A stretch of 64,000 nt of DNA from Dama dama (taxonomy: Eukaryota > Chordata > Mammalia > Artiodactyla > Cervidae): positions 87,834,501 to 87,898,500 of the forward strand of contig NC_083692.1 of NCBI RefSeq assembly GCF_033118175.1. The letters run 5' to 3'. The position numbers and the translations under genes were made by a program. The notes under the pieces are model-generated. The model was not told where the DNA came from and did no database searches. It saw only the letters and a list, made by a program, of their open reading frames with translations. Below are positions 10,603 to 21,174 of the stretch, piece by piece. Positions within the stretch are counted from its first letter, which is position 1. Each line of letters starts with the position of its first letter.

Positions 10603-11128
10603 TTCCTGTTGCTGCCATCACAAATTGCGGCAAACTTAGTGGCTTTAAGTGACACAAATTATGATGTTACAGTTCTGCAGGTTGGAAGTCTGACACGGGT
10701 CTCTAAAATCAAGGTTTCATCAAGGCTGTGTTCCTCCTTAGCGTGCTGGGGAAGAATTCACCTCCTCACCTTTCCTGTTCCTAGAGGCCTCCTGTATTCC
10801 TTGGCTGGTGGCCTCTTCGTCTTCACAGACGGCCACAGCAGATCCTGGCCTTCTGGTGTCGCTGCACTCTGCCTCTGCTTCCCTCATCGTTTCTCTTCCT
10901 CTGACTCTCTTCTGCCTCCCTCCTCCCATTGTAAGGACTCTTGTGGCTACACTGAGCCCATCCAAATAACTGAGAATGATCTTCCCATGCTAGAGTCAGC
11001 TGCTAGTAACCATAATTCCATCTGCAACCTTAATTCCCAATTTCCTTGTAACCAAACACATCACAGGTTCTGGGGGTCAGAACGTGGACACTTTGTGGGA
11101 GTGGGGGATTAGTCTGCCTACCTCACAG
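10603..11128 (-). repeat. MLT1-type MaLR LTR, nearly complete
   Basis: This is the reverse complement of an MLT1 LTR. 'ttgctgccatcacaaattgc', 'ttacagttctgcaggttgga', 'ttccttggctggtggcctct', 'attgtaaggactcttgtgg', 'taattccatctgcaacctta', 'cacaggttctgggggtcaga' and 'attagtctgcctacctcac' occur in the expected order over about 525 bp. The LTR is solitary, with no internal retroviral coding sequence on either side. An unrelated-looking 167-codon frame overlaps it and is not a gene. Confidence 0.72.
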
Positions 11129-11134
11129 GTGTTT

Positions 11135-11785
11135 CTCAGATTGTTCCTCAAAACCCCTCATCCCTAAGCATCCGTACCTGCGCAGTGGAACAGCCTGCCC
11201 CCCACCCCAGAGAAGTCCCTCACGGCCCACAAAGAGGAGAACACATGGGGGTCGGCTGAGGACTTGCAGTCGACTGCTTGACAAGAAGAGAGTAGCCCCT
11301 CAGAGCATTTCCACCTGTTATCAATAGCTCACTAATTCCCAGCAGGAGGCCATGAAGCGATTCTCATCCCCACTTTAAAGTGCAGGAAAGTGAGGTCGCC
11401 AGCCCAGCATCTCACATGCTCCTGCTCTGAGTCTGTGCTCATTCTCCAGGGACCATGCTCCTCACAGTTGGGTGTCAGCCTCATCCTGGTGGCCAGGGTT
11501 CTGGCAATCACATAAATAAGACCTTTCTCCCCCATTGCGATGCTTTGTTGAGCATAGATTACCTAGCACAGGCCTTCTTTATTAAAATAGCACAAATATC
11601 ATTAGATAAAATCATAAATAAGATTAAGCAAAAAAAACCATTTGAATTTTTTTTAAAAAGACAGACCTAAGAAAAACTGTAGGGTTTGCATGGGTCATGT
11701 CTGTGAAGTCTTGGTGTCTGTGAAATCTTTTCTGCTCCCCTATCTCAAGGGGTATTTCAGAGAAGCAAGGTGCTAGATGTGCCAA
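11135..11785. other. mostly unique sequence, with a weak MIR core
   Basis: Only a short antisense MIR-like core ('cattctcatccccacttta', 'gaaagtgaggtcgccagcc') at about 11340-11440 is recognisable. The rest shows nothing I can name. Confidence 0.35.
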
Positions 11786-11838
11786 CGCAACACGGTTTGC
11801 ACATATATGTGCATACATGTGCACACACACACATACAT
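11785..11838. repeat. short CA/TG-rich simple repeat
   Basis: A mixed 'catatatgtgcatacatgtg' stretch is followed by CACACACACACA. It is short and impure. Confidence 0.6.
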
Positions 11839-12500
11839 TGCCACCCTCCCCAGAGACCAGGAAAAGCCCATCATCCTGAAGTCAGCTGGATTCTTCCTTT
11901 CCAATATGGATGCTTTTTATTTCTTTTTCTTGCCTGACAACACTAGCTAGAAGCTCTAGGACGATAGTGAATAGAAACGGTGAGAGCAAACAAACTCATC
12001 CTGTTTTAGGGATCTTAGTGAGAAAGCATCCCATCTTTTACTATTAAGATGTTAGCTATATTTTTCATAGACGCCCTTTATCAGGGCAAGAAGTTCCCAT
12101 CTATTCCTAATTTATTTAGAGTTTTTATCAGGAATGGATGTCAGATTTAGTTAAATTATTTTTCTGCACTTACTAACATGACCATGTGATTTTTCACTTT
12201 TAGTCTGTTAATGTGATGAATTACATTGATTTCTTAAGAGTACACTAACCTTGCATTCCTGGGATAAACACCCCCCCACCCCGCCACAACATATTGTATT
12301 ATCCTTCTCATATACTGCTACATTCAATTGCTAAAATTTTGCTATTAATTTTTACATCTATGCTCATGAGGAATATTTGTCTGTAATTTTCTTGTAATGT
12401 CTTTGACTGGTTTTTGTAACAGAGTAATTAATAATCTTAGCCTAATAGAATGGGGTAGGAAGTAAGCCCTCCTCTTCAGTTTTCCAGAATTTGTGTATAA

Positions 12501-12734
12501 TTAAATGCTTTCTTCCTTCAATGTCTGGTAGAAGTCTTTAGTGAAATCATCTGGGCCTAGAATTTTCTTTGAAGAATGTTTTTCACTACAAATTGTGTCT
12601 TTAATAGATCCTGGGTTATTAAGGTTGTCTCTTTCTTCTTGAGTGAGTTTTGGAAGTTTGTGTCTTTCAAAAAAATTGCCCACTTCATCTAAGTTGTCGA
12701 GTGTATTGTCATATATTGTACATATTAATAACAT
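12501..12734 (-). pseudogene. L1 ORF2p fragment (endonuclease-RT linker)
   Basis: A 77-codon remnant on the minus strand keeps the order 'EERDNLNNPGSIKDTI', 'GPDDFTKDFYQTLKEE'. This aligns by eye with the conserved L1 ORF2 segment that contains a SPGPDGFT.EFYQ-type motif just before the reverse-transcriptase domain. It is a broken piece of a retrotransposon protein. Neighbouring L1 sequence on both sides is frameshifted, so no functional enzyme is encoded. Confidence 0.8.
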
Positions 12735-13157
12735 TCCCTATTTTCCCTGTAATATCTGTAGAATTTGTTATACTTATTTTTAGTATTGGTCATTTTTAAT
12801 CTATTGCTTTTCTGTTTTTATTTCATTGGTTTTTGTTCTAATCATTATTTTCCTTCTACTTACTTTGAGTTTCATTTGCTCTTCTCTTCTGATTCTTTAA
12901 GGTAAACACTGAAATAATAGATTGAGGGCATTTTCTTCCTAACAGAGGCATTTTAGTGCTATAAAATTTCCTTTGCATACTGCCTTAGATACACCCCACA
13001 AATTTGGCTACACTGTGTTTTCATTTACATTCAGTTCAAAATACTTTTAAATTTACCTTTGCTTTCTTCTTTGACCCATGGTTCATTTAGAAATATGTTA
13101 CTTAGCTTCCAATACTTGGGGATTTTCCAGAAATCTTTCTTTGTTGATTTCTAATTA

Positions 13158-13385
13158 CAGTTAACCCTTGAACAATGCAAGGGTTAGGGAGTGACAATCC
13201 TCTACATAGTCAAAAATCTACATATTACTTTATAGTCAGCCCTCTGTATCCACAATTCTGCATCAATCAACCAACAGGTTCAACCAACCACAGACTGTGT
13301 AGTACTTTAGCACTGACCATTGAAAAAAAATCCACTTGTAAGTGGACCCGCACAATTTAAACCCCTCTCTTTCAAGGGTCAACTG
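13158..13385 (-). mobile_element. Tigger-like non-autonomous DNA transposon in L1
   Basis: The left end CAGTTAACCCTTGAA and the reverse complement of the right end (CAGTTGACCCTTGAA) form terminal inverted repeats matching at 14 of 15 positions. Both ends are flanked by the dinucleotide TA (13156-13157 and 13386-13387), the target duplication of Tc1/mariner elements. Internal phrases such as 'aaaaaaaatccacttgtaag' and 'cagccctctgtatccaca' fit Tigger-derived MITEs as I remember them. The 228-bp length precludes a transposase. The strand follows the consensus direction I recall and is tentative. Confidence 0.75.
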
Positions 13386-13562
13386 TACTTCCATTGTAAT
13401 CAGAGAACATACTTGGTATGACAAGTCACTTTAAATTCATTGAGACTTGTTTAAATGAGTAGTGTGTCTGGATAGATGTCCTGTATGTACTTCAAAAGAA
13501 TGTATATTCTGCAGCTGCTGGATATATTGTTTTAGAAATTTCAATTAGGTCGAGTTAGTTGG

Positions 13563-13787
13563 TGTGTGTGTGCCTAGCAGCTAAGTCATGTTGGAATCTC
13601 TCTGCCCACATGGGCTGCAGCCACCAGGATCCTCTATCCACGGGATTTCAAGGCAGAAACACTGGAGGGAGTTGCCATTTCCTTCTCCAGGGGATCTTCC
13701 CAACCCAGGGATTGAACCTGGGTCTCCTGCATCTCCTGCATTGGCAGGCAGGTTCTTTACCACTGAGCCACATAGGAAGCCCATTCA
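13563..13787 (-). repeat. Bov-A2 SINE in L1
   Basis: An antisense copy reads 'cagccaccaggatcctctat', 'ttgccatttccttctccagg', 'ggattgaacctgggtctcct' and 'ttctttaccactgagccac'. It is flanked by AGTTAGTTGG at 13553-13562 and 13788-13797, a perfect 10-bp target-site duplication. Confidence 0.95.
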
Positions 13788-14050
13788 AGTTAGTTGGTAG
13801 TGCTGATAAAAACTTCTATATCATTCTATATCACTGATTTTCTGTCAACTTGTTCTATGAATTATTGAAAGAGGAGTGTTGACATCTGCCTATAATTGTG
13901 GATTGTCTATATCTTCTTGCAGTTCTGCTATTTGCTTCATGTATTTTGAAATGTGGTTATTAGATGGATAAACATTTAAGACTGTTACATTACTGTGATG
14001 AATTGTCCTCTTTATCATTATGAAGTGAACTTCTTTATCCCTGGTATTTG

Positions 14051-14172
14051 CTTTTGTGTGTGTGTGTATGTATGTAATTTTTTAAATTTTATTTATTTTT
14101 TAATTGAAGGATAATTGCTTTACAAAATTTTGTTGTTTTCCGTCAAACCTCAACATGAATCAGCCATAGGTA
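14051..14172 (-). repeat. BovB/Bov-tA 3'-end fragment in L1
   Basis: 'taattgaaggataattgctt' followed by 'caaacctcaacatgaatcag' is the reverse complement of the shared BovB/Bov-tA 3' end, and the TG-rich stretch at its left is the simple-repeat tail. CCTGGTATTTG occurs at 14040-14050 and 14173-14183, an 11-bp perfect target-site duplication. The insert is a severely 5'-truncated copy. Confidence 0.8.
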
Positions 14173-14271
14173 CCTGGTATTTGTCTCGCTCTGATTTCTA
14201 CTTTTTTGATATTAACATAGCCACTTCAATATTCTTTTGATTAGTATTAGTATGGGGTATATATATATATA

Positions 14272-14394
14272 TTATTTCTTATTTTGGGTGGGCCACATGA
14301 CATGTAGGATCTTAGTTCCCTGACCAGGGATCAAATCCATGTCACCTGCAGTGGAAGCTCAGAGTCTTAACCACTGGACCACCAGGGAAGTCCC
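14272..14394 (-). repeat. short CHR-type SINE in L1
   Basis: An antisense copy with 'acatgtaggatcttagttcc', 'ctgaccagggatcaaatcc' and 'ttaaccactggaccaccagg' is present. AT-rich flanks hide the exact target-site duplication. Confidence 0.8.
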
Positions 14395-15881
14395 AATATA
14401 TATTTTTCTAACCTTTTACTTTTAAGCTATTTTTTTCTTCATGTTTAAAATGGTTTTCTTATAGGCAGCAGATGGTTGGGTCTTTCTTCTGTTTTTTTAA
14501 ACAGTGATATTTTATGTTAAAGTTAAATAATAAGAGTAACTTAGATAACAAACATAGGTTGGGGGTTCTTTCTCTTTTATCCAATCTGACATTCTGGGTT
14601 TATTTGGGGTGTTTACATTTAATCACATTTAATGTGACTCTTGATAGGGTTGGGTTTAAATCTATCATTTGATACTTGCTTTCTAATTGTTCCAATTCCT
14701 ATTTGTTCCCCCTTTCCCCCCTTTTCTGTTTTTTTTGTTATTAAATAGCTTTTTATGATTCCATCTTATTGCCTTTGCTAGCTTATTATCTATAACTATT
14801 TGTGTGATGTTTTAGTGGTTTCTTTGGTGTGTAACTCTTTAATTTATCCACAGTCTACCTTCAAATAATACTGTACCACTTTAGAGTATACAAATCTTGT
14901 AACAGTATAATCACATCCGTCTCTTCTAAGCCTTTGTGCTATTGTCGCCAGATATTTTTCACATAAATTTGCTACAAATTCAACAATACATTATAATTAT
15001 TTTTCCTCTTAATATTCAATTATGTTTTAAATATATTAAGTAGTAATAATTATAGTTACCATGTCCAGTGTTATTTATCCTTTATGTAGATCTAGGTTTC
15101 CATCAGGCATCATTTTCCTTCTCTTGAAAGACTTTCTTTATAAATTCTTGTAGGACAGATATACTGGTGATGAGTTCTTTTTATTTTTATATATCTTTAA
15201 AAGTACTCATAAAGACTTTTAAGAAAAGTCTTTCTACCACTATTTTTGAAAGATGTTTTTGCTAGGTAGAGGTTTTATTCTGTTGATACTTTGAAGATGT
15301 TCTACTGTTTTCTATCTTGCATTATTTATAATTAAATATTTGCTGTTATCCTTAGCTTTGTTTCTCTGTATGTAATGTGTCTTTTTCTCCTCTGGCTGCT
15401 TATAAATTTTTCCCTTTATCACTAGTTTTAAGCAGCTTGATTCTGATGTGCTTTGGTTTAATTTTCTTTATGTTTCAATTGCTGGACTTTTGGAACTTCT
15501 TGGATCTGTGGGTTTATGGTTTTCATCATATTTGGAAATTCTTCAGGCATTTTTAAAAATCTTTTATCAGTCTTATTCTCTCTTTTCCTTTAGAAATTTC
15601 AGTTGCACATATATTTAGCTTCTTGAAATTGCCCCCACAGCTCACTGATGTTCCAATTATTGTTTTTAATTCTTTTTCTTGCTGTGTTTCAGTTTGGATA
15701 GTTTCCTTAACTATGTCTTCGAACTCACTATTCTTTTCCTCTATAACCTTCAGTCTCTCCCTGATCTTACCCAGTACTTTTCTCATTTCACACGTTGTGA
15801 TTTTCATCTTTAGAAAGTTGATTTTTATGTCTTATATATCTCTAATTAACACGTTCCGTCCTTAGCTTCTTGAACTTATGG

Positions 15882-16003
15882 TGTGTGCGTGTGTTAGTTG
15901 CTCAGTCGTGTCTGACTCTTTGCGACCCCATGGACTGTAGCCCGCCAGTCTCCTTTGTCCATGGGATTCTCCAGGCAAGAATACTGGAGTGGGTTGCCAT
16001 TTC
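15882..16003 (-). repeat. truncated Bov-A2 SINE in L1
   Basis: The antisense series 'ttgctcagtcgtgtctgact', 'tgcgaccccatggactgtag' and 'ccaggcaagaatactggagt' stops about halfway through the family length. CTTATGG (15875-15881) and CTTACGG (16004-16010) look like a short target-site duplication. Confidence 0.88.
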
Positions 16004-16876
16004 CTTACGGGTATAATACCTGTTTTTATACCCTTTCTACATTATGCATTAATGACCCTCTCTTCATTGAGTGTTTGATTTTCCTTCTTTGTATGCCTGG
16101 TAATTTTGATGAAATGTTAAGGATGGTGACTTTTACCTTTTGGGGTAAAGTCCTTTTGTCTTCCTAAAATTATTCTTGAAATTAGTTCTGGAACATGGTT
16201 AAATTACTTGGAAAGAGTTTGATCCTTCTAGGTCTTGATTATAAGCTTCATTAGGCAGGACAAAAGGAGCATTTAGTCCGGGGTTACGTGTCCCCACTAC
16301 TGAGATAAGAACTTTCATAGCACTCTAGCAGATGCCCAGTTACGGACACCTTACAATCTTTTACACTCTGGCTTTTGGAAGCAAGCACTATCCTGAGCCC
16401 TGTGGAGCTCCAGGTACTGCTCTCTAAACCTTGGGGGTTCTTTGATGGCCTTGGGTAGCTTTCTCACACTGAAAACTAGAGGAAACTGTGACTTTCTCTC
16501 CCGATGAAGCTCTCTCCTCTCTAATACTTTTCCCTGTGAATTCCAGCTACCTTGGCTTCTCTGGACTCTCAGTTTCACCTTCTCAAAATGACTGCTTGGC
16601 TCTGCATAAATCACTCTCCCTTTGCCGTGGATGGAACTGTTCTCCAGAAGTAAGCTGGGGCCATTATAGCTCATCTCATTTGGTCTCCATCACTGTCCTC
16701 TACTGCCGTATAGCCAACATCTTAAGAATCACTGTTTTTGATATTTTGTCTGGTTCTTCAGTTGTTTTAGATGGCAAGGTAAATTAAGTTCCTGGATTTT
16801 TTTTTTCAAGTGAAAGTGTCAATAATTGGAATTAGAAGTTGAGGACAAAGATATTACTATTTAAAATAGCATTTAA

Positions 16877-16987
16877 GGGAATTCCCTGGTGATCCAGTGG
16901 TTAGGACTCAGCACTCTCAGTGCTGAGGACCCAGGTTGGGGAACTAAAATCCCACAGGCTGCATTGAGCATCCAATAAATTAATAAA
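16877..16987 (+). repeat. short CHR-type SINE
   Basis: 'ggaattccctggtgatccag', 'tggttaggactcagcactct' and 'ggttggggaactaaaatccc' match the short CHR-type SINE in sense orientation. It lies between the antisense L1 on its left and the sense L1 on its right. Confidence 0.8.
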
Positions 16988-17129
16988 ATGAGGTTTAAAC
17001 ATTCTCTCACATAAATCATACCAATGTTTTCTTAGGTTTGTGTCCCACAGCAATAGAAATAAAAACAAAAATAAATGAGACCTAATCAAACTTACAAGCT
17101 TTTGCACAGCAAAGAAAACCATAAACAAA

Positions 17130-17321
17130 ATGAAAAGACAACCTACAGAATGGGAGAAAATATTTGCAAATGATGCAACAGAAAAGCACTTAATCTCCAA
17201 AATATTTAAACAGGTCATACAACTTACCATCAGAAAACCAAAAAGCTCAACTGAAAAATGGGCACAAGACCTTAATAGACATTTCTCCAAAGGAGACATA
17301 CAGATGGCAATAGGCACATGA
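17130..17321 (+). pseudogene. L1 ORF2p C-terminal fragment
   Basis: A 63-codon remnant with 'EWEKIFANDATEKHLI' and 'EKWAQDLNRHFSKGDIQMA' corresponds to the region C-terminal to the L1 reverse transcriptase. The frame closes before the conserved C-terminal end, which reappears in another frame past the inserted elements, so the gene is broken. Confidence 0.75.
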
Positions 17322-17485
17322 AAAGACGCTCAACATCACTAATTATTAGAGAAATGCAAGTCAAAACTATGAGGTATCACCTCATACTAGGCAGAATGGC
17401 CATCATTAAAAAGTCTACAAATAACAAATGTTGGAGAAGATGTGGAGAAAAGGGAATCCTCCTACACTGTTTGTGGGAATGTAAG

Positions 17486-17997
17486 CTATGATAAACCTAG
17501 ACAGTGCATTAAAAAGCAGAGATATTACTATGCTGACAAACATCTATATAGTCAAAACTACTGGTTTTTCCAGTTGCCATGTACAGATGTGAGAGCTGGA
17601 GCATAAAGAAGACTGAGCACTAAAGAATTGATGCTTATGAACTGTGGTGTTGGAGAAGACTCTTGAGAGTCCCTTGGACTGCAAGGAGATCCAACCAGTC
17701 AATCCTAAAGGAAATCAACCCTGAATATTAACTGGAAGTACTGATGCTAAAGCTAAAGCTACAATCCTTTGAGCACCTGATGCAGAGAGCCTACTCATTG
17801 GAAAAGACCCTGATGCTGGGAAAGACTGAGAGCAGGAGGAGAAGTGGGCAGCAGAGGATGAGATGGTTGGATGGCATCACTGACTCAATTGACATGAGTT
17901 TAAGAAAGCTCTGGGAGATGGTGAAGGACAGGGAAGCCTGGCGTGCTGCAGTTCACAGGGTCGCAAAGAGTCAGACACAACTTAGCAACTGAACAAC
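17486..17997 (+). repeat. BovB (RTE) LINE, 5'-truncated 3' end
   Basis: A sense BovB tail of about 510 bp interrupts L1 exactly where ORF2 reads 'gtgggaatgtaag' then 'ttggtgcaggcac'. It contains 'gccatgtacagatgtgagag', 'cctgatgctgggaaagactg', 'gagatggttggatggcatca' and the closing 'gtcagacacaacttagcaac'. BovB is the RTE-clade element that spread in ruminants and reptiles and that supplies the 3' end of Bov-tA SINEs. A clear target-site duplication is not readable. Confidence 0.93.
17744..17992 (+). pseudogene. BovB reverse-transcriptase ORF C-terminal remnant
   Basis: This is an 82-codon frame. Its residues include 'SLEKTLMLGKTESRRRSGQQ', 'RMRWLDGITDSIDMSLRKLW' and 'DREAWRAAVHRVAKSQTQLS', the characteristic C-terminus of the BovB ORF2 protein in known ruminant copies. 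The endonuclease and the reverse-transcriptase catalytic core are absent because the insertion is 5'-truncated. The frame is kept open to its natural stop, which suggests a relatively young copy, but it cannot be active. Confidence 0.88.
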
Positions 17998-18142
17998 AAG
18001 TTGGTGCAGGCACTTTGGAAAACAGTATGGAGGTTCCTCAGGAAACTAAAAATAGAATTACCATATAATCCAGCATTTCTACTCCTTGGCATATATCCAG
18101 ACAAAACTATAATTCAAAAAGATACATGCACCCCTATGTTCA

Positions 18143-18354
18143 TGTTAAGTCACTTTAGTCATGTCCAACCCTTTGCAACCCCATGGACTTTAGCCCACCA
18201 GATTCCTCTGTCCATAGGATTCTCCAGGCAAGAACACTGGAGTGTGTTGCCATTTCCTTCTCCAGGGGATATTCCCAACCCAGGGACTGAACCTGGGTCT
18301 CTTCAGTCTCCTGCGTTGGCAGGCGAGTTCTTGACCACTAGCGCCATGTGGTTC
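18143..18354 (-). repeat. Bov-A2 SINE in L1
   Basis: An antisense copy with 'gtcatgtccaaccctttgca', 'gattctccaggcaagaacac', 'ggactgaacctgggtctctt' and 'gttggcaggcgagttcttga' interrupts the L1 ORF2 end between 'cccctatgttcat' and 'gttcacagaagca'. Confidence 0.92.
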
Positions 18355-18578
18355 CCATGACCCAGTTCACAGAAGCAATGTTCACAGTAGCCAAAACGTG
18401 GGAACAACCTAAACGTCCATCAACAGATGAATGGATAAAGAAGATGTGGTACCTATACACTGTGGAATACTACTCAGCCATGAAAAAGAATGAAATAATG
18501 CCATTTGCTGCAACATGGATACGACTAGAGATTATCATACTAAGTGAACTCAGAAAGACAAGGACAAAGACCACATGA
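18355..18578 (+). pseudogene. L1 ORF2p extreme C-terminal remnant
   Basis: The frame reads 'EQPKRPSTDEWIKKMWYLYT' then 'EYYSAMKKNEIMPFAATWIR', the well-known C-terminus of L1 ORF2p, and ends at a stop close to the family's usual terminus. It is separated from the rest of ORF2 by a SINE and a BovB insertion. Confidence 0.85.
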
Positions 18579-19136
18579 TATCACTTAAATGTGCAATCTA
18601 AAATACGGCACAAATGAACCTATCTACAAAGCAGAAACTGACACAGAGAACAGACTGGCAGTTGCCAAGGGGCAGGGGGGGTTGGGGGAGGGAAGGGATG
18701 GGAGTTTGGGATCAGCAGATGTAAACTATTATATATAGGATGGATAAACAAGGTCCTGCTGTATAGCATAGGGAACTATATTTAATATCCTATGATCAAC
18801 CATAATGGAAAATAATATTTTAAAAATTATGTCTACATGTGTATAACTAAGTCAATATGCTGTACAGCAGAGATTGGCACAATATCATAAATCAATTGTT
18901 TCAATAAAAAATTTTAATTAGATATGAAATAGCATTTTAAAATATGAAAAATAGGTAACTGACAAAAGCTGTGCAAGATCTGTACAGTGAAAAGTATAAA
19001 ACATTGCTAAGAGGAAATTAAATAGAGTCCAGAAATATACCTACACATAAACAATTGATTTTTGACAATTGTTTCAAGACAATTCAATGGGGAAACAAGA
19101 GTCTTTTCAACACGTGTTACTTGAATAATTAGATGG

Positions 19137-19349
19137 TGGTGGTTTAGTCACTAAGTTATGTCCAACTCTTGCCACCCATAGCTGTACCCCGCCAGGCTCC
19201 TCTGTCCATGGGATTTCTCAGCCAAGAATACAGGAGTGGGTTGCCATTTCCTTCTCCAGGGGATCTTCCCGACCCAGGGATTGAACCTGCGTCTCCTGAA
19301 CTGCAGATGTATTCTTTACCACTGAGCCCTAGGGTAAACCTGGATAATG
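19137..19349 (-). repeat. Bov-A2 SINE in L1
   Basis: An antisense copy with 'gtcactaagttatgtccaac', 'ttgccatttccttctccagg', 'gacccagggattgaacctg' and 'ttctttaccactgagcccta' is present. It directly abuts a BovB tail, so one of the two probably landed at the edge of the other. Confidence 0.9.
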
Positions 19350-19501
19350 GGTTCAGTTCAGTTCAGTCGCTCAGTCGTGTCTGACTCTTTTCGACCCCAT
19401 GAATTGCAGCATGCCAGGCCTCCCTATCCATCACCAACTCCCAGAGCTTACTCAAACTCATGCCCATCGAGTTGGTGATGCCATCCAGCCATCTCATCTT
19501 C
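19350..19501 (-). repeat. BovB 3'-end fragment, antisense
   Basis: Starts with the tandem TTCAGTTCAGTTCAGTCGCT (reverse complement of the BovB ACTGA tail). It continues with 'tgacccc'-type text, 'atgccaggcctccctatcca', 'tcaccaactcccagagctta' and 'gttggtgatgccatccagcc'. L1 resumes immediately after at 'tatctttatgcaaaa'. Confidence 0.92.
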
Positions 19502-19910
19502 TATCTTTATGCAAAAACAAAAACAGAACTTTAATCCATACCTTGCATCATATATAAAAACAAACTCAAGATGGACCTAAATGAAAAACTTAATACTATA
19601 AAATTTTAGAAGAAAACACAGGAGAAAATCTTTGTGACCTTCGATTAGGCAAAGATTTCTTAATATTCATTAAAAACACAATTGATACAAGAATAAATGG
19701 TAAGTTGAACTTCATCAACATAAGAACTCCTGCTCTTTGAACTTCTGGAAAAGGCACTGGTAAGAGAATGAAAAGATAAGCCACAGCCTGGGAGAAAATA
19801 CTTGCAAATCAGATATTTGATAAAGGACTGACTTATACCCAGAACATATATAGAACTCTCAAAAGTCAATAATGAGAACATAAACAACCCAATTTAAAAA
19901 CAGGCAAATG

Positions 19911-20187
19911 TAGACTTCCCTGGTAGTACAGTAGTTTAGAATCCACCTGCCAATGCAGGGGACATGGGTTCAACCCCTGGTCTGGGAAGATTCCACATAC
20001 TGAGGAGCAACTAAAGTACTCTCGAGCCACAACTACTGAGCCTGTGTGCTGCAACTACTGAAGCCCTCATGCCCTACAGCTTACGCTCCAAAACTAGAGA
20101 AGCCACACCAATGAGAAGCCCATGCACTGCAATGGAGACCCAGTGCAACCAAAAATTAATTTTTCAAAAGGAAAAATAAATAAAACG
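19911..20187 (+). repeat. CHR-type SINE in L1
   Basis: A sense copy runs from 'tagacttccctggtagtaca' through 'gggttcaacccctggtctgg', 'acaactactgagcctgtgtg' and 'agccacaccaatgagaagcc' to an A-rich tail. AGGCAAATG flanks it at 19902-19910 and 20188-20196, a perfect 9-bp target-site duplication. Confidence 0.94.
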
Positions 20188-20704
20188 AGGCAAATGATTT
20201 GAACTGATATTTCGCCAGAGAAGACCTACAGATAGCAAATAAGCAAATGAAAAGACACTCAATATATTAGTCACTAGAGAAATATAAATTATAACCACAG
20301 TGAGATATCACTACCCAGCTATCAGAGAGTCTAAAACAAAAAAGACTAAGTGTTGGTAAGGAAATGGATTCTCCTACAATTGGGATTCTCCTACACTGCT
20401 GGTTGCGGTGAAAATAGTACAACCTCAGTGGAAAACAGTTTAGCAGTTACTTTAAAAAGTTAAACATACATCTATTATATGACTTAGCCTTCCATTCCTT
20501 GGGTATTTACCCAAGAGTAATGAAAGCTTATGTTCATACAAAGACTTGAACACAAATGTTCATAGCAGTTTTATTTATAAGATTGAAAACCTAGAGACAT
20601 TCCAAATGCTCATCAGCAGATAGATAAACAAATTGTAGGATATCCATTCAATGGACACTCAACAATAAAAGGATTGAATAATTGACACATGCACAATATA
20701 GATG

Positions 20705-20823
20705 TGCTCAGTCACTCAGTTATGTCCGACTCTCTGCAACCCTATAGACTGTAGGTCACCAGACTCCTCGGTCCATGGCATTCTCCAGGCAAGAATACTG
20801 CAGTGGGTTGCCATTTCCTCCTC
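20705..20823 (-). repeat. truncated Bov-A2 SINE in L1
   Basis: An antisense partial copy reads 'tcagtcactcagttatgtcc', 'ggcattctccaggcaagaat' and 'gtgggttgccatttcctcct'. CACAATATAGATG (20692-20704) and CACAATACAGATG (20824-20836) are a 13-bp target-site duplication with one mismatch. Confidence 0.94.
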
Positions 20824-21174
20824 CACAATACAGATGAGTCTCAAAATAATTGTGCTCAGTGAAAGAAGCCTTACACACAAGAATACATACTGTCTGACTC
20901 CATTTATATAAAATTCTTGAAAATGCAAACTGATGTATAGTGACCTGAAGCAGGTCAGTGGTTGCCTGGGGACTGAGGTGGGGGGTAGGGAGAGAGGGAA
21001 GGATTACAAAGTGGCAGGAGGAAACTTTTGGCAGTGACAGACATGTTCATTTTCTTGATTATGATGATGGTTTCATGACTGTAAACATATGTCAAAACTT
21101 ATCACGTTGTACACTGTAAGTAGGTGCAATTTCATGTACGTCAACCACATCTCAACAGAGCTGTTTTTAAAACA

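Larger units (their letters stand above)
11889..16795 (-). repeat. long antisense L1 LINE, interrupted by younger elements
   Basis: The stretch reads as a single L1 in antisense order. ORF2 reverse-transcriptase sequence lies at 11.9-12.7 kb, followed by the RT/endonuclease linker and endonuclease region to about 14.7 kb and then L1M-type ORF1/5' region to about 16.8 kb. Recognisable phrases include 'ccttgcattcctgggataaa', 'gaatgtatattctgcagctg', 'tttaatgtgactcttgatag', 'aattgcccccacagctcact' and 'cacttggaaagagtttgatcc'-like text. It is pierced by a Tigger-like element (13158-13385), Bov-A2 (13563-13787), a BovB-type tail (14051-14172), a CHR SINE (14272-14394) and another Bov-A2 (15882-16003). 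Many stops and frameshifts make it dead. Subfamily and exact 5' end are uncertain. Confidence 0.85.
16988..18912 (+). repeat. sense L1 LINE 3' half, split by BovB and Bov-A2
   Basis: L1 ORF2 C-terminal and 3' UTR sequence runs in sense orientation. It is split into 16988-17485, 17998-18142 and 18355-18912 by a BovB insertion and a Bov-A2 SINE. Key phrases are 'agcttttgcacagcaaagaa', 'agaaatgcaagtcaaaacta', 'gtatggaggttcctcaggaa' and 'ctactcagccatgaaaaaga'. It ends in an A/T-rich tail with AATAAAA near 18903. Confidence 0.9.
18940..21172 (+). repeat. second sense L1 LINE with four nested insertions
   Basis: A diverged L1 ORF2 C-terminus and 3' UTR runs from about 18.94 kb ('aacaattgatttttgacaat') to 21.17 kb ('cttatcacgttgtacactgt'). 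It is broken by a Bov-A2 copy and a BovB tail (19137-19501), a CHR SINE (19911-20187) and a Bov-A2 (20705-20823). The intervening L1 pieces line up in order once those are removed. It is older than the 16988-18912 copy, judging by its divergence from remembered L1 phrases. Confidence 0.8.

Noticed and set aside
10609..11112. 167-codon plus-strand frame
   Set aside because: It lies entirely within an antisense MLT1 LTR, which is non-coding.
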